Assembly (NCBI GenBank): GCA_963995525.1
Contig: OZ023208.1
Location: 18,549,658-18,613,657 of the forward strand
DNA length: 64,000 bases
Source: Escarpia spicata
Taxonomy: Eukaryota; Annelida; Polychaeta; Sabellida; Siboglinidae
Direction of reading: 5' to 3'
In this document: positions 22,881 through 36,669 of the stretch, piece by piece
Layout: the number at the start of each line of letters is the position of its first letter
Numbering within the stretch: position 1 is the stretch's first letter
Program-made: the position numbers and the translations under genes
The notes under the pieces: generated by a model
What the model saw: only the letters and a program-made list of their open reading frames with translations
What the model was told of the DNA's origin: nothing
Database searches by the model: none

Positions 22881-23902
22881 AAATGCAAGACACGTTGCTC
22901 ATCTGTTCTATACACCGAGGGTACCATTTTAAAGTTTGGAGGCATTCCAGATTTTGTTTTATTTGATTCAAGTACGCCATGAATGTCCGCTGGGGAGCGA
23001 TGGAGGAACTGGCCATCCTGGATCTAAATTTATTGGGTGGAAATATTCATTCCATACCTGGACTCCATAATCAAGTCACTAGGAAGTCGATTTGCTCTCC
23101 CTCCACCCTGCACTGATGTCTCAGATGGACCGCAACAGTTTCCGAGATCGCATGGTCCAGGCAAGTGTTTTGTACATACAACTGTACTACACTATGCTTT
23201 CATATACTACTATCGTAATATATTGAAATTATATTGACCTGAACTGTACATATATAGATCACACCAACTTGAAGGTTCAAGGATATGTAGACAGTAAGAT
23301 ACGGGAATAACAGGTTTTGTCTGCCGCCATCTTTCAAAATGGCGGATATATTTTAAAATCAATGAAGGTCAAAAGTCATGTATTTAAAATCATCGCATCT
23401 AAAAAACATCCATTTCGACATCAACTGTGTGGCTTTGTGTTATGTAGTTCTTGAGATATGGGAATAGTATGCTTTGACGGGTGCCATCTTTATGAATGGC
23501 GAATGTAGGCATGTCGACGAAGGTAAAAAGTAATATTTTTCGCAATCGCTATCTCCCAAACTATATGCTATTCAAAAACGTAAACGATGCGGCTCAACGT
23601 AACGTAGTTATTAAGATATCTTTACATTTGTTTTACGACCACCATCTTTAAAAATGGCGGATATGAATGTCGGAGAAGCCCAAAAGTAACAAATCTGAAA
23701 TCTTTGACCCCAAAAACCTACATCTGGACACAAATATTATTGTTCTATGTAACGCAGTTATTAAGATATGGGGAAACTGAATTTGGCGGCCATTTCTAAA
23801 AATGGCTGCCATTTCTGAACGCAGCAAAATCTGGAATGCCTCCAGTCTATAAAGTGATTCCCTTGGTGTATAAAACAGATGAGCAACGTGTCTTGCTTTT
23901 AT
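22881..23902. mobile_element. inverted-repeat element enclosing a ~155-bp tandem array
   Basis: 22881-22956 and 23826-23902 are inverted copies over about 76 bp, sharing CAAGACACGTTGCTCATCTG and GGAGGCATTCCAGATTTTG at high identity. Between them, GCCATCTTT-AAAATGGCGG hairpin motifs occur at about 23327, 23487, 23641 and 23788 (147-160 bp apart). Each is followed by related sequence including AAGATATGGG and ATGTAACGYAGTTAT. There is no transposase ORF. The structure is that of a foldback or MITE-like non-autonomous element; the superfamily is unknown. Confidence 0.7.
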
Positions 23903-23904
23903 AT

Positions 23905-26335
23905 TTAAAAAAAATACAGTCTGAACTAATCCCGTAGAACAAATTACGACTGGGTGGGACGAGTTAATTTTTCGAGCACAGCTGGGATTGTTTGATACAG
24001 TGATGGTTGGATACATTGTATGCATTAGGTCTTTCACTTGGTAGCAACAAATAGACGTTAGTCGCTCGTGTCCACCGCACTGTGTCTATTTTGCAGAACG
24101 CACCAATATCTCATAATCCGTCAGTAGATTGGGACGAAATTGAGGGGTACTATGTCGTTTTTCACGAATTATCCACACGTGGTCACTTAATTAATGTTTC
24201 GTGTACTGAGAAAGTTTAAAGCAAACCTGTCGTTGAATTTTCTATCCAGCACAGGATGGGTTATAATGGCCGCCTACGAAAAATCTAATGTGGTCGTCCG
24301 CAGCTGGTCAGTTTTGTCGGTGGCCAGTCCGGTTATCTGACCACTCCTCACAATAACACCTCGCATTATCGCCCGGTCGGTTGGTTTCTCCGTGGCCGAG
24401 CACCGACTTATCGCGGCGCCGTTCTAGCCACGGGAGCCGAGAAGTAACGTTTCGAAAATACCACAAGATCCGACATCACGTGGCGCGCACCCGGGCGGCA
24501 GGTTGTTGGAATGGCACCAGACGATAAATAAACCAACACGTGCATCTGCCGGACTTTAATAAGTCACGCTAACGAGAGCGTGGTATAACAGGCTTCTAGT
24601 GCGAAGTTCTCCGGGGAATCCCCGTCGATTCGTCCGGACGGACTAATTGATTACGTATTAAACCCGTCAGGTTCTTCCGAGGCATTAGTGGGTCGTCGTT
24701 TGGTGTTGTACATACACATACGCAAAGGCCGGGGGCTCGGTTAAATTACATCCGCGTCTGGATGCCTACGTATCAGTTTCGGATTCATGTCCTAACAGGC
24801 TTTCACTGGCTTAACGATAATTCACTTCCCCGACAGACCGATGGACAAGCAAACGGACACACGGACAGTCGCGCATCCCATTCATTGTCGGAGGTCGGCT
24901 CTACTTCGCATTTACGCCAACGCCACACGGAGTCTCTCGCCGGCGCCTGCCCGTGCGGTCGGCTTGAGAGTATCGACCGCGACAAATCGACGGCTGCGTT
25001 TGTTATCACGACGAATGTGTTTGACATTTCGACCGCCATGTTTATTGGTCTGTACGTTTGCTGCGATTCCAGGCACGGCCGGGCTTGTAGACAGGCCGCG
25101 CGCTATCTCCATCAACAAACACGAACAGCGGACGCGTGGAGTTTCAGCGTGGCAAGAACCGTCTGCGACTAATTTGCTTACAGACAAACACATGTTACTC
25201 TTACAACCGCGTCGAAATAAACAAATTAAGGTGGTCGGAGACCTAGAGCAAGACACAATAGAGCCAGGACAAACATCCCTTGTATGTTGGATGTATAACG
25301 TCCAACGAAAAACGGAAAAGCATAAATTGAAAGAATGGCTTCGAACTGGTTCCCAGTATGCCGCTTTGATATTGATCAACGGATTTGGAACAACAGCAAC
25401 GAGAGAATAGTCTATACATTGTTATCATTATGGGATAGACCCACTTCAGTGCCGATCATAATAATAATGATTACGCATGAGGTGAAAAACGTGTGAAAAA
25501 CCATGTCTACCCAAGAACGCGAACGTCATGCGGCAATTACAGAGATCGACACTGACTGGTGCCGATAATATCCTTTGTACCGAACATTGCTACACCGTGG
25601 CTCGCTAACAATAATGTTCTGTGGTTACTGGGTGGTATGTCTTCACCTTGGACCTAATTACCATCGTTTCACGATGTCGTGTGCATTTCGGTATGCGTTT
25701 GTTTTGATAAACAGCGGCACTTGTCCGACTTGCACGCAGTGCACGAAAGCCCAGGTGACTGATCGTGCGATTCATGTATAAAACATGACTTTGCAAAAGA
25801 AAAAGAACTAACGCAATTACGATAGTAATTGCGTGCTTTGTCTACGCTGCCACATCCGTATAACGGCAGGAGGATTTGATTGTAGGCTGCTACCAACCAC
25901 ACAGGAGCTAAATTATTGGTGACCCCAGGCAGGCGAGTCACGTATAATGGATAGCAAGAGGCCGCAGTGACGTCGTAGATTGTGGTCGACGACTGCGGTC
26001 GGGAAAAGGTATTATTTGACCGGCGCACGAGACGGGAGCGCCCGTGGCACGCGTCAATAAAAATGTGGCTATCAACGCTCGCCCGCCGCGCACGCCTGCG
26101 GGTAGCCCGGGGTCTGTCGGACACGACGTCGACTCGCTCTATCGGGGCATTCGCTGCCACGGCCGATTAGGATATGCCGAGAACGACGCTTTGATGTCCA
26201 TGGATTTAATTTCTACGAAATATCTCCGATGCCGAATCCGAAATCGAGCGGCGCTGTCTATCGCTGCATCGCGGGGTGGCCGCCTCAGCGAATGCCCCTG
26301 TGAGCAGCCCCGGGTGTATTCCCACTCCCTCGACG
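23905..26335. other. unassigned; orphan open frames
   Basis: Overlapping frames include 189 codons at 24841-25410 (+), 155 codons at 24912-25379 (-) and 163 codons at 25669-26160 (-). None shows a domain, signal peptide or recognisable family, and they overlap one another on opposite strands in a GC-richer patch, as chance frames do. I do not call a gene. Confidence 0.4.
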
Positions 26336-26339
26336 CCCC

Positions 26340-26690
26340 CTGCATTGTGTGGTTATGTCTTCCATCCCCCAAACGTTCCCCCTTTTGTCTCCCGTGGTTT
26401 CTTTGTTATAGTTCGTTCCAACTTCTCCAGCACGATATCCCAACCCGTTGTCCCGTCCACTCTTCCTCTCTCGTCCCTTCAGCATTGCGCCTTCTTCCCT
26501 CTTCATTTCTTCGTTCCTCCCTCCCCCTTCCCTTTACCCTTCCCTTTATTCAATCTTCTATTCCTCCCTCCTCCTTCCGCCTGACTCCCTCCCATTCCCT
26601 CCCTTCTTCCCTTTCTTTTCTGCCATTCTCCCATCCTGCCTTCTTCACTCCTCCTTCCGCCCTTCCCCCATCCTGTCTGGTGACAGTCGT
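26340..26690. repeat. pyrimidine-rich low-complexity tract
   Basis: The + strand is almost entirely C and T (CCTCCCTCC, TTCCCTTT, CTTCCTCC). It is not a clean tandem repeat. It keeps overlapping frames open (26044-26787), which are not believable genes. Confidence 0.75.
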
Positions 26691-26694
26691 AACA

Positions 26695-28325
26695 GGGACT
26701 GTGCCGTCGGTTGAGATAATCAATGGCTATTTCGAGATTTGTAATAAGACTGGCGTCCAGAGCTTCAGCTTGCTGATGTCACGTTGATACGGACGCCATT
26801 GGTTTACCATAGGTTCATGCGTAATCTAATGTGGGCGCACCCTTGTCAGTTGCCTGTCAGTTCTGTTGGTAAACATAGTCACGCTGGTGGCATTAACTAC
26901 CAAATCTGTCGATACCGTAGATTCAGTTATCGTCTTTTGTCCAATCTGCGCTGTCATTTTACGAACGCTATTTCATAGTCTTCCTCCTGTTGTTCTGTAC
27001 GTGAGCGTGTCCGGTTTACGTAGGCCTACATACGATGGCAGTTGACAAGTCAAACTCCGGAAACACAGTTATGCCAGATGCAGTCATACGACCAACACCA
27101 ATAACCACACACCGCAGTTTGGATGTGTAATGCTCTTAGAATATAATCCGTTCACGGGTCATACCACTAAAGCCACAACCCACACATGGCAAAGTGTAAT
27201 ATTCTTACATCATAACTCTGACGTGAGACGTGTTCGATCTGACGTTTTGGTCCTATAAAGCGAAAGTGATTTCACTTGGAATGTTCACTTATATTAGTTA
27301 CTAAGTTTAGTACATCCACGCACAAACAAACATAATTGTTACATGTTTTTCCAATACGTAAATAAATAAAGTAATATTTTCTGCAAATAAATAATAAACA
27401 TGTACCATATGGTGTATTTTTTCTGCAAATGTTGACATGTTCCTTTAAGAGGAATCATACTAAACGTATAAATGATATACCGTATATGAACAAATGACTT
27501 CCGGTTTAATATTGTTGCATACTTTCTGAGTAGAGGCACTTGTTTACAAACTGAAGTAGTATGCACACATAGCAATGTACTCGTGAACTCAGGTAAGCAT
27601 ATAGTCAAAAGAACGTCGATGCATTTTAATTGCACAGTATCATTTGTCCATCGCCAGTCTTTGTCGCATGTCAAATGTCCCGTCTCGGTCACGTCAGATA
27701 CCACGTGATCCACGTGGCAACGCACACCTCCTTCGTCATCGAGAGAGTAAGTTGATATCTAATCGGAAACTTAAACTACACATTAGCGACGGTGCGTGAA
27801 TTAAATACCACTCGGACACGTGTTTAATACGAACAAAATCTAATGTTTACTTACCCCGACTTCGTGCGCAGGCATCTGAAAAGAAAAAATAATAACATGT
27901 CATTATATTCCATTTACATCCAAAGTACGTCGTATAGTTGAGTTGATTACCAGCCGACGACGTCAATGTGTAATTGGCGTTCTCGGCTCGTTTGGCGGGG
28001 TAGACAAATTGCCCTCTCGCTACTGTAGCTGGTTATTTCCACAAGAGCGCGCTCATTCTGTTAACGCCCCAAGCACCTGTTTAATTCCTGTCTGACAAGC
28101 CCGTAAACTGACAGGGCGGTAACCTTCCCATCAGCAATGCAAATGCGACGATGTCTGCTCATTTGTTATCGGCCGACTTAATTAAGGTGCCATGGCGTAA
28201 AGTGGGCCGCGTTGAAGAGAATCACGAAAACTCTGGCACTCGACATAATTACCACGATACCTAACACATGTGGGCATCAGGCCACGAGTATTTTATTAAT
28301 GGAATAGCAAATGAGCCAAATATCG
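26695..28325. other. no feature recognised
   Basis: A 128-codon minus frame (27339-27725) has a cysteine pair in CDKDWRWTNDTVQLKC but no recognisable domain. Otherwise nothing. Confidence 0.4.
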
Positions 28326-28326
28326 G

Positions 28327-28829
<503 letters not shown>

Positions 28830-28834
28830 ATGTT

Positions 28835-31475
28835 AAACAATACTCTGTTGTAATAAAAACAATACTTGTTATATCATAGATAACTTAGATAAGTCGAGTC
28901 TTATATGCCAGTGACTCTTCGAACTCATATGAATCCAGCTATTCTTTTTTCGAGCCAGTCGACTTTATTCCCTCTCATTTTGTCTGAAGCAACCTCTCCA
29001 TGTCTCTTTATCAATCAGCCTGTGTCGATGTGGCGGTTCAGTTTGCGTGTTGCATGAGAGTTATACTTCCGAAGATCGCCAACGCGGTCCAAGTCCACTT
29101 GCGGCGTGCGCCAGGAGACTGGGTCTCGGGGAGTAGGGGGCGTGCAGACTCAACACAAGGAGGAGACAAGAATGGACGGAAGTGAAAAAGGCCGAAGTAT
29201 TTCCGATGTGGCTGTTTTTATATAATATAAATAAAAACACGTCGTCGGGGCCTGTTGCACCATCAGATCGTAAACCAACAAGATGCAACAGTGGGCGTCC
29301 TCGACAACGCCTTGTTGTCAACTTTCTCACCTCGATGTCATCCGGTGTGATTCACCGGAGATGTAGCACCAGCGATAGTTCGTTGACTCAGACGTGTCTG
29401 CATTGGAACATCTCCAAAACCTGTATACATATATATAGGGGTCCTGCTGTTCCCGTTCCAGTGCGACAACACGCAATCCCACGTGTCCCAACTCCAGGGT
29501 TCGTTCATGCCAAATGTATCAAACCACCGTCTCAGTCTTACTTTCCGGTAGACTACACTGCAGGGTTCGTCCAACCCTCGAATGTACAAAACTCCAGGAT
29601 TCGTCCATCTCTCGAGTTTACTCCATACAGCGGTCTCCCCTACACAGTGTTTCCGCAAATTCCATTAGATCCTATACCATGTCTTCCTGGCCCGTCTCTT
29701 CTGGTCTGGCTGCGACTTTCTCCACAGGACGCACAAGTGGCCACATTGTTTCTGCCCTTTCCCCAGCGTCGTTCATTGATCCATCATCCCTGGTCAACCC
29801 TTGCGCGCATTAGACGGCAGAGTGGTCCCTGTTTTGGGGAGGCGAGTTAAACGCAGGCGTCAGTATTGATTCATATTGCGGTAGCATTTATTGGGCCGAT
29901 CATCCGTATATTCTGGTGTCAGAATATTAATCCCAAATTCCAAGTAGAAATAAGCAATAATGGTATAAAAAATGCACTAATGACGAGACAATATAGTGTA
30001 TTCTCCAAATAGTCGTAATTACTATGAATTGTGTAATTATGATATAGGTGTATAAATATGTTATTTATTTATTTATTGTAATCACATCTTTACCGCAATT
30101 GACTATTAATGCTACAAATTGCAATAAACTAGCTATAACAACTAACAAAACAGAAACAACAAAGATAATAAATATGCAACTACAAACGTCCACACAGCAA
30201 CCTTGCTCAAAGACATTCAATCACAATTTCTCACTAGTTTGTATGGTAAATGCATGAATGGACAGCTTTGTCCAAATTCAATAGAGATGGTCCCAGATTC
30301 CGTAAGACAATAATATGGACACACCCGGTCTAGACGGTCCATCTTCTACGGACAACATTATTCTATCGTCCAAGTGTCACTTGTAAGGTAATATCGTCGC
30401 CACAGGCACGACAGACGATGCCTTCCCAGCCGGGCCGAGGCGGGTGCGGTCGCAACAACTGTCCATCGATCTTTTCATCAGCATGAATGTAGGGCCGAGA
30501 CCGGACCAAGAACGCAGACAAAACGCTTACAGAACGGACGGCATTCCTTGGGAGCATGCCCTTGACCCGTATGAATGCCCATACGCTATTTATTTTTATT
30601 TTTATTTATTTACTAAACACCACGGGTTTAGAATCATGACGCATCTAATCCGACCTTTGGCAGACTGGTACGAGAGATTCCATGCGTGACCGCGCCACGG
30701 TAGCGCAATTGTCACTACAACTGTCGCCACTATGGGGACAATGTTTGGTCATCTAGTTCTGACCAGACAGGTTGTTCGGTACCACCACCAGAGGGCGGTA
30801 GTTGATAGAGATGAGATCGACACTGAGAATTGCCAGAAAAGACGAGGCGATGTTTTCGGTGCAGTCGGTGCGGTCTGAAGTAGCGGGTCAGTTAGAGAGA
30901 ACATGTCACGAAGTCGACGCAGTAAACCGATGCCCGCTCTAAACACATAATACATCAACGGTAGCGCAGCCATAAATCAACCAGACATGTCGTATTAATC
31001 TATCGTGGGCCAACTTTGATCTGCAATGGAACTGGCATAGGTCCGCGCGGATCAAACAATGATTTATCGTAGATCTAATTGTGTCCCACAATTATCCAGC
31101 GGTAATGTGTCGTGTATGTTATCAGGCATTAATGCGCCATGGATGTAACACTGATCTAGGCGCTGGTGTAAGCCGACCCTCAACTATGCCCCAGCCCGGT
31201 CGAACGCCGCTGTTTGCACAGCTGCGACATCGGCCTACGCTGTGTAAAAACGTAATAATATTTACGTATTGTTATCTTAGTGTATGCAACTGTACGGCAG
31301 CGCTGTTGTACCGTGATATTATCAGTATTATAATATTGTAATGCGATCCGTCGGTAAGCGAGCGACCGCCCCATTCGGACGACAAGTCGGGGCCGAGTGG
31401 CGGCCGGACGGCAGTTATACCGACTGGGCTCTACCGATCTCTCTTTCCCGTCCCCATTCTCTTTTCTTCCCCGTC
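28835..31475. other. unassigned
   Basis: A 222-codon plus frame (29182-29850) is open but has no domain and no typical coding bias. A motif (c)tCCAGGRTTCGTYCAT recurs three times at 29489, 29562 and 29593, a minor degenerate repeat. No RNA gene or known TE was recognised. Confidence 0.4.
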
Positions 31476-31479
31476 CCAT

Positions 31480-32190
31480 GCAGGTCTATCTTCTTCCCGT
31501 CCCAGGTTTCTCCGTCGTCTCAAGTCTCTCTTCTCCCCGTTCAAAGTCTCTCTTCTCCCCCGTCTCAAGTCTCTCTTCTCCTCCGTCCCAACAAGTCTCT
31601 CTTCTCCCGCGTCCCAAGTCTATCTTCTCCTCCGTCCCAAGTCTCTCTTCTCCTCCGTCCCAACAAGTCTCTCTTCTCATCCGTCCCAACAAGTATCTCT
31701 TCTCCCCCGTCCCAAGTCTATCTTCTCCCTCGTCCCAAGTCTCTCTTCTCCATCGTCCCAAGTCTCTCTTCTCCCCGTCCCAAGTTTCTCTTCTCCCTCG
31801 TCCCAAATATATCTTCTCCCCGTCCCAAATCTCTCTTCTCCCCCGTCCCTAGTCTCTCTTCTCCCTCATCCCAAGTGTCTCTTCTCCCCCGCCCCAAGTC
31901 TCTCTTCTCCCTCGTCCCAAATATCTCTTCTCCCCGTCCAAAATCTCTCTTCTCCCTCGTCCCAAGTCTTTCTTCTCCCAATCCCAAGTCTCTCTTCTCC
32001 CCCATCCCAAATATCTCTTCTCCCCCGTCCCAAGTCTCTCTCCCCCCGTCCCAAATATCTCTTCTCCCCGTCCCAAGTATCTCTTCTTCTCCGTCCAATA
32101 ATTTCTGTCCCCGTCCCAATATCTATCCAATCTCTCCTTTCCCGCCACAAGTCTCTCTTCTCCTCCATCCCAAGCCTTCCTTCTCTCTCG
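31480..32190. repeat. 23-bp pyrimidine minisatellite (cgtcccaagtctctcttctcccc)
   Basis: About 30 imperfect units with slightly variable length (22-24 bp). C/T dominate the + strand, broken by the AAG and AA of each unit. Frames remain open on both strands (386 codons plus, up to 133 minus), giving SLFSPVPSLSSP- and GRGRRETWD-type repeats. These are not believable proteins without other support. Confidence 0.9.
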
Positions 32191-32194
32191 CCCC

Positions 32195-33530
32195 ACGTAT
32201 CGACCGGGCAGCCTCCACCTACTCGGGTCTCCCTACCTCCCTCCCCCTGCCTCCCTCTCCTTGGCCGCCCACAATCCTGGGATATACTTGGCGAAACGAC
32301 ACGACATTCAACTCGGCTATTCCGAGAAACAGATCAAACGTCGGCCAGGTGGAGATGTGCCGAGTGAAGCGTTCACATGCCATCACTCACGCGCCCTCGC
32401 TGGGCCAGACGTCTCGGTCTCACACATATATACATTCCCTGCCGCCGAAACCAATCGATCGGCCCTCGTCCGCCCTCATTAATAAGTCATCGCCCGTATG
32501 AGAGGGGCCCGGCTTATTTCTGCCCGCGTGGCAACCAGAATAAGACATTCCGATGACTAACTTATAGCAAGTTACATCACCGTGACGCGAAGAGGGGAAC
32601 AGGCATCCGGGCAAACACCACCCTCATCACCGCGAACAACGACTGAATATTTGCACCGACAGTTGTAGCTAGCGCGGCAACAGGCGTAATGAATATCCTT
32701 GCATTAATTGCCGATTTATCACGTTCCGACCTGACGACCGGTGAGCGCATGTTCTCTATCTACTGCAGTGTCCCCGGTCAGACAGACGTGATGGCGTAAC
32801 TGTGGCGTGTGCATCTGTAACTTACCTGAGACAGGAGCCGCGAGCAGGAGTATAACACTGAGCAGATACATGTGGAATGTTGTAATATCCGAGCGAAGTA
32901 GCCTGGTCAGACGGAGCGCGCTGATAACATAGTCGCACAAACAGCACGCGTCAGACACCCGCCAGAAACTCGCGATTCCAACAGCGACGTTATGTAACAG
33001 GTCCGGTAAGCAACATGGCCAGAGGTCGCGTCGTAGGAGCGTGTCACCGCGCGTGGGAGACGACGATGGACGCTGTCCAACATCCATCCATCGACTGATG
33101 CTGCTACTCTAGCTGAGCTCCGAGCGTTGAGTCATGTATACGAGTGCACGCCGCTAGTGAGCAAGCGGCAACGACCGCGCCACTGCTTCGCCGTGTCGCT
33201 ATCGGCACTCGCTGGGTGGCGCGCAGTCGCGATAATGTGATGTGCCTCCTCCGTGAAGAGAAGCCGGGCCGAGAACAGCGTGTAGCTTCGGTCGTAACGA
33301 TAACAATAGTCAGTTATAGTCACCCTCGAGCAGTCTCACTTGACGAGCACGGACACTCAGCCGGTCGCCACTTGACTTTAGGTCTTCTCCGAGTGGGTCG
33401 CCCCGAGCGAGGCCGCCTACGCGCGGGGACCGGCGACAACACGGGCTGACATCAGCCACGAGAATAGTCGCTCCCGCCTCCACTGATGCAGACGGCTACC
33501 TCCAGCCGCTGGGGAAAGGAGAACTATATT
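32195..33530. other. no feature recognised
   Basis: GC-rich single-copy-looking sequence with frames of 122 codons or fewer and no domain. Confidence 0.45.
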
Positions 33531-33535
33531 TATTG

Positions 33536-33880
<345 letters not shown>

Positions 33881-34055
33881 TTTATCGCCGGCATGCAGGA
33901 AACGGCTTCATGCCATTTGAAGTATCTTGAAGATTATACTGCGCGCAAATACGAGTCAATGCGTCGCTTCGGTGATTCGGTATCCACGGTGGTCCCCCGG
34001 ACGGACCGGATCTACAGCTCATTTATTGTGCCACTGGGAGATGTGGCGACGGCAT

Positions 34056-34762
34056 CTCTAGAGTGGTCGACTAGCTCTGCCTTCCTGGCTTAATAGACTC
34101 TAGAGTGGTCGACTAGCTCTGCCTTCATGGCCTAACAGACTCTAGAGTGGTCGACTAGCTCTGCCTTACTGGCTTAACAGACTCTAGAGTGGTCGACTAG
34201 CTCTGCCTTACTGGCTTAACAGACTCTAGAGTGGTCGACTAGCTCTGCCTTCATGGCCTAACAGACTCTAGAGTGGTCGACTAGCTCTGCCTTCATGGCC
34301 TAACATACTCTAGAGTGGTCGACTAGCTCTGCCTTACTGGCTTAACAGACTCTAGAGTGGTCGACTAGCTCTGCCTTACTGGCTTAACAGACTCTAGAGT
34401 GGTCGACTAGCTCTGCCTTACTGGCTTAACAGACTCTAGAGTGGTCGACTAGCTCTGCCTTCATGGCCTAACAGACTCTAGAGTGGTCGACTAGCTCTGC
34501 CACCCTGGCTTAATAGACTCTAGAGTGGTCGACAAGCTCTGCCTTCATGGCCTAACAGACTCTAGAGTGGTCGACTAGCTCTGCCTTACTGGCTTAACAG
34601 ACTCTAGAGTGGTCGACTAGCTCTGCCTTCCGTCCTGGTCTAACATATTCTAGAGTGGTCAGTTAGCTCTGCCTTCCTGGCCTAACAGACTCTAGAATAG
34701 TCGACAAGCTCTGCCTTACTGGCTTAACAGACTCTAGAGTGGTCGGCTAGCTCTGCTTTCTT
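34056..34762. repeat. 42-bp minisatellite, about 17 copies
   Basis: The unit is TCTAGAGTGGTCGACTAGCT plus CTGCCTTACTGGCTTAACAGAC, with spacing of 42 bp (34099, 34141, 34183 and so on; the first interval is 43). Two main variants alternate irregularly (TTACTGGCTTAAC and TTCATGGCCTAAC). It starts inside sequence that shows no other repeat, 180 bp after the CT tract, and ends directly in the TGCG-type array. Confidence 0.95.
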
Positions 34763-34895
34763 GGCGTGCGTGCGTGCGTCGTGCGTCGTGCGTCGTGCGT
34801 CGTGCGTCGTGCGTCGTGCGTCGTGCGTCGTGCGTGCGTCGTGCATGCGTCGTGTGTGCGTCGTGCGTGCGTCGTGCGTGCGTCGTGCGTGCGTA
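34763..34895. repeat. (GTGCGTC)n microsatellite
   Basis: A mix of TGCG and GTCGTGC units, about 130 bp, fused to the end of the 42-bp array. Minus frames give THDARR repeats that are not genes. Confidence 0.9.
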
Positions 34896-35186
34896 TGATA
34901 TACAATGAACAACACTGACTATGAAAATCATGAAGAAAATGCTAGATAGTAGCCAAGTATTAAGAATATAGTAAGCATAATTTCGCGTTTGGATAGTAAT
35001 TCTACGCGCGTGTAGCGTTTGCGGCGAGCGGTCGGCAGGGAAGCATGCGGGCACACGTTCACTCACTCAGTCGTACTAATGATAAGTCAGGTTATATGTT
35101 TTCACAGTTTATTATATGCGGAAAACCCTACCAATACAATAGTTAATACACAATATACGGCTATATCTGCTAAATACTACCCAGTT

Positions 35187-35875
35187 ATAAATGTCAGAAC
35201 GATAGGTTCAGACGGCGGCGGCTATTACAGCAACCGAATTGTAACCGATTTATTCTAAATGTCGAAACGATAGGTTCAGGCGGCGGCGGCTATTACAGCA
35301 ACCGAATTGTAACCGATATATTATAAATGTCAGAACGATAAGTTCAGACGGCGGCGGCTTATATACAGCAACCGAATTATAGGTGTCAGAACGATAAGTC
35401 AGACGGCGGCGGCTTAAATACAGCAACCGAATTATAGGTGTCAGAACGATAAGTCAGACGGCGGCGGCTTATATACAGCAACCGAATTATAGGTGTCAGA
35501 ACGATAAGTCAGACGGCGGCGGCTTAAATACAGCAACCGAATTATAGGTGTCAGAACGATAAGTCAGACGGCGGCGGCTTATATACAGCAACCGAATTAT
35601 AGGTGTCATAACGATAAGTCAGACGGCGGCGGCTAATATACAGCAACCGAATTCTAGGTGTCAGAACGATAAGTCAGACGGCGGCGGCTTATATACAGCA
35701 ACCGAATTATAGGTGTCAGAACGATAAGTCAGACGGCGGCGGCTTAAATACAGCAACCGAATTATAGGTGTCAGAACGATAAGTCAGACGGCGGCGGCTT
35801 ATATACAGCAACCGAATTCTAGGTGTCAGAACGATAAGTCAGACGGCGGCGGCTTATATACAGCAACCGAGTTAC
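35187..35875. repeat. 55-bp minisatellite, about 12 copies, with a dimeric pattern
   Basis: The unit is CAGAACGATAAGTCAGACGG plus CGGCGGCTTATATACAGCAACCGAATTATAGGTGT. The first two units are 68 bp, with an extra GTAACCGAT-containing segment. Later units are 55 bp and largely alternate between CTTATATACAG and CTTAAATACAG, implying a 110-bp higher-order unit. Every unit carries GGCGGCGGC. Confidence 0.93.
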
Positions 35876-35879
35876 TCAC

Positions 35880-36490
35880 CGAGTCTGCGAATAACTGACT
35901 GCCACGGGTGTACTGCGAGAGTCTTTTAGTACTTCTCGCAGGGCGCTCAGTGACAATGCTTCACGAGAAACGTTCCTCCGGCAGTGTGCCCCAGTACATC
36001 ACTGGCCTGTGTTATGTACAGACAGCTCCAGCATGCATCTTCGGGCCTGTTCGAACAAACAGCTCCCTCGCAGTGTCTGGCTGCATCCCCCAACAGCCAG
36101 CCCTGATCCTCATTAAAGCCCTCCTTATATACAGCTAAATCTGTAGCCTTGGGACAGACGCTGTCCCTTCATTATGTCATTTCCAAAGTCTAGGGTTCTC
36201 TAGAAATCTTGGCAGGGTGCCAGTGAACTTACAGTAACCTTCTGAACAAAGGCCCCCTGTATAGGGCTCTTGCCTCCCCAAAACCAGATGGCCTCAAATG
36301 TAAACAAATCCCCCACCCCAGCTATAGCCATTTGCATATAAATTGGCTTTTCGGAGCACTACAACATTCAGTAATTAAAAATATGTTATACTATGTGTGT
36401 TATCGTTCTAAATTCTCTACACACGGACTAATCTAGGATCAGGTGGTTTTCCGTAAAAATTGTACCTATCATGAAACAACGCCCATCATG
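35880..36490. other. no feature recognised
   Basis: Single-copy-looking sequence after the 55-bp array; a 76-codon frame only. Confidence 0.45.
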
Positions 36491-36494
36491 ACAC

Positions 36495-36585
36495 GCACAA
36501 ACATACAAACGCACGCACGGACGCACATAACCACGCACACGCACACGCACTCATACACACGCACGCACGCGCGCACACACACTCC
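36495..36585. repeat. (ACGC)/(CA) imperfect microsatellite
   Basis: Mixed CGCACG and CACACG units; followed at 36650-36664 by a C homopolymer. Confidence 0.85.
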
Positions 36586-36669
36586 ATACGCATGACTCCC
36601 GCTTCCCTTGTACGTAGTGTGCCTACTTCGCGGTACGCAAGGACTCATAACCCCCCCCCCCCCCATGGA

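Noticed and set aside
24762..26787. Cluster of 130-247-codon ORFs as a possible gene
   Set aside because: Frames overlap on both strands, have no recognisable domain, and the longest runs into pyrimidine-rich low-complexity sequence.
27339..27725. Minus-strand exon with a CCP/Sushi-like cysteine pattern
   Set aside because: Only two suitably spaced cysteines and no conserved Trp/Gly framework; no splice sites in phase.
31341..32501. 386-codon plus ORF and several minus ORFs of GRGRRETWD type
   Set aside because: The open frames follow from a stop-free 23-bp pyrimidine minisatellite; no domain, and several frames are open at once.
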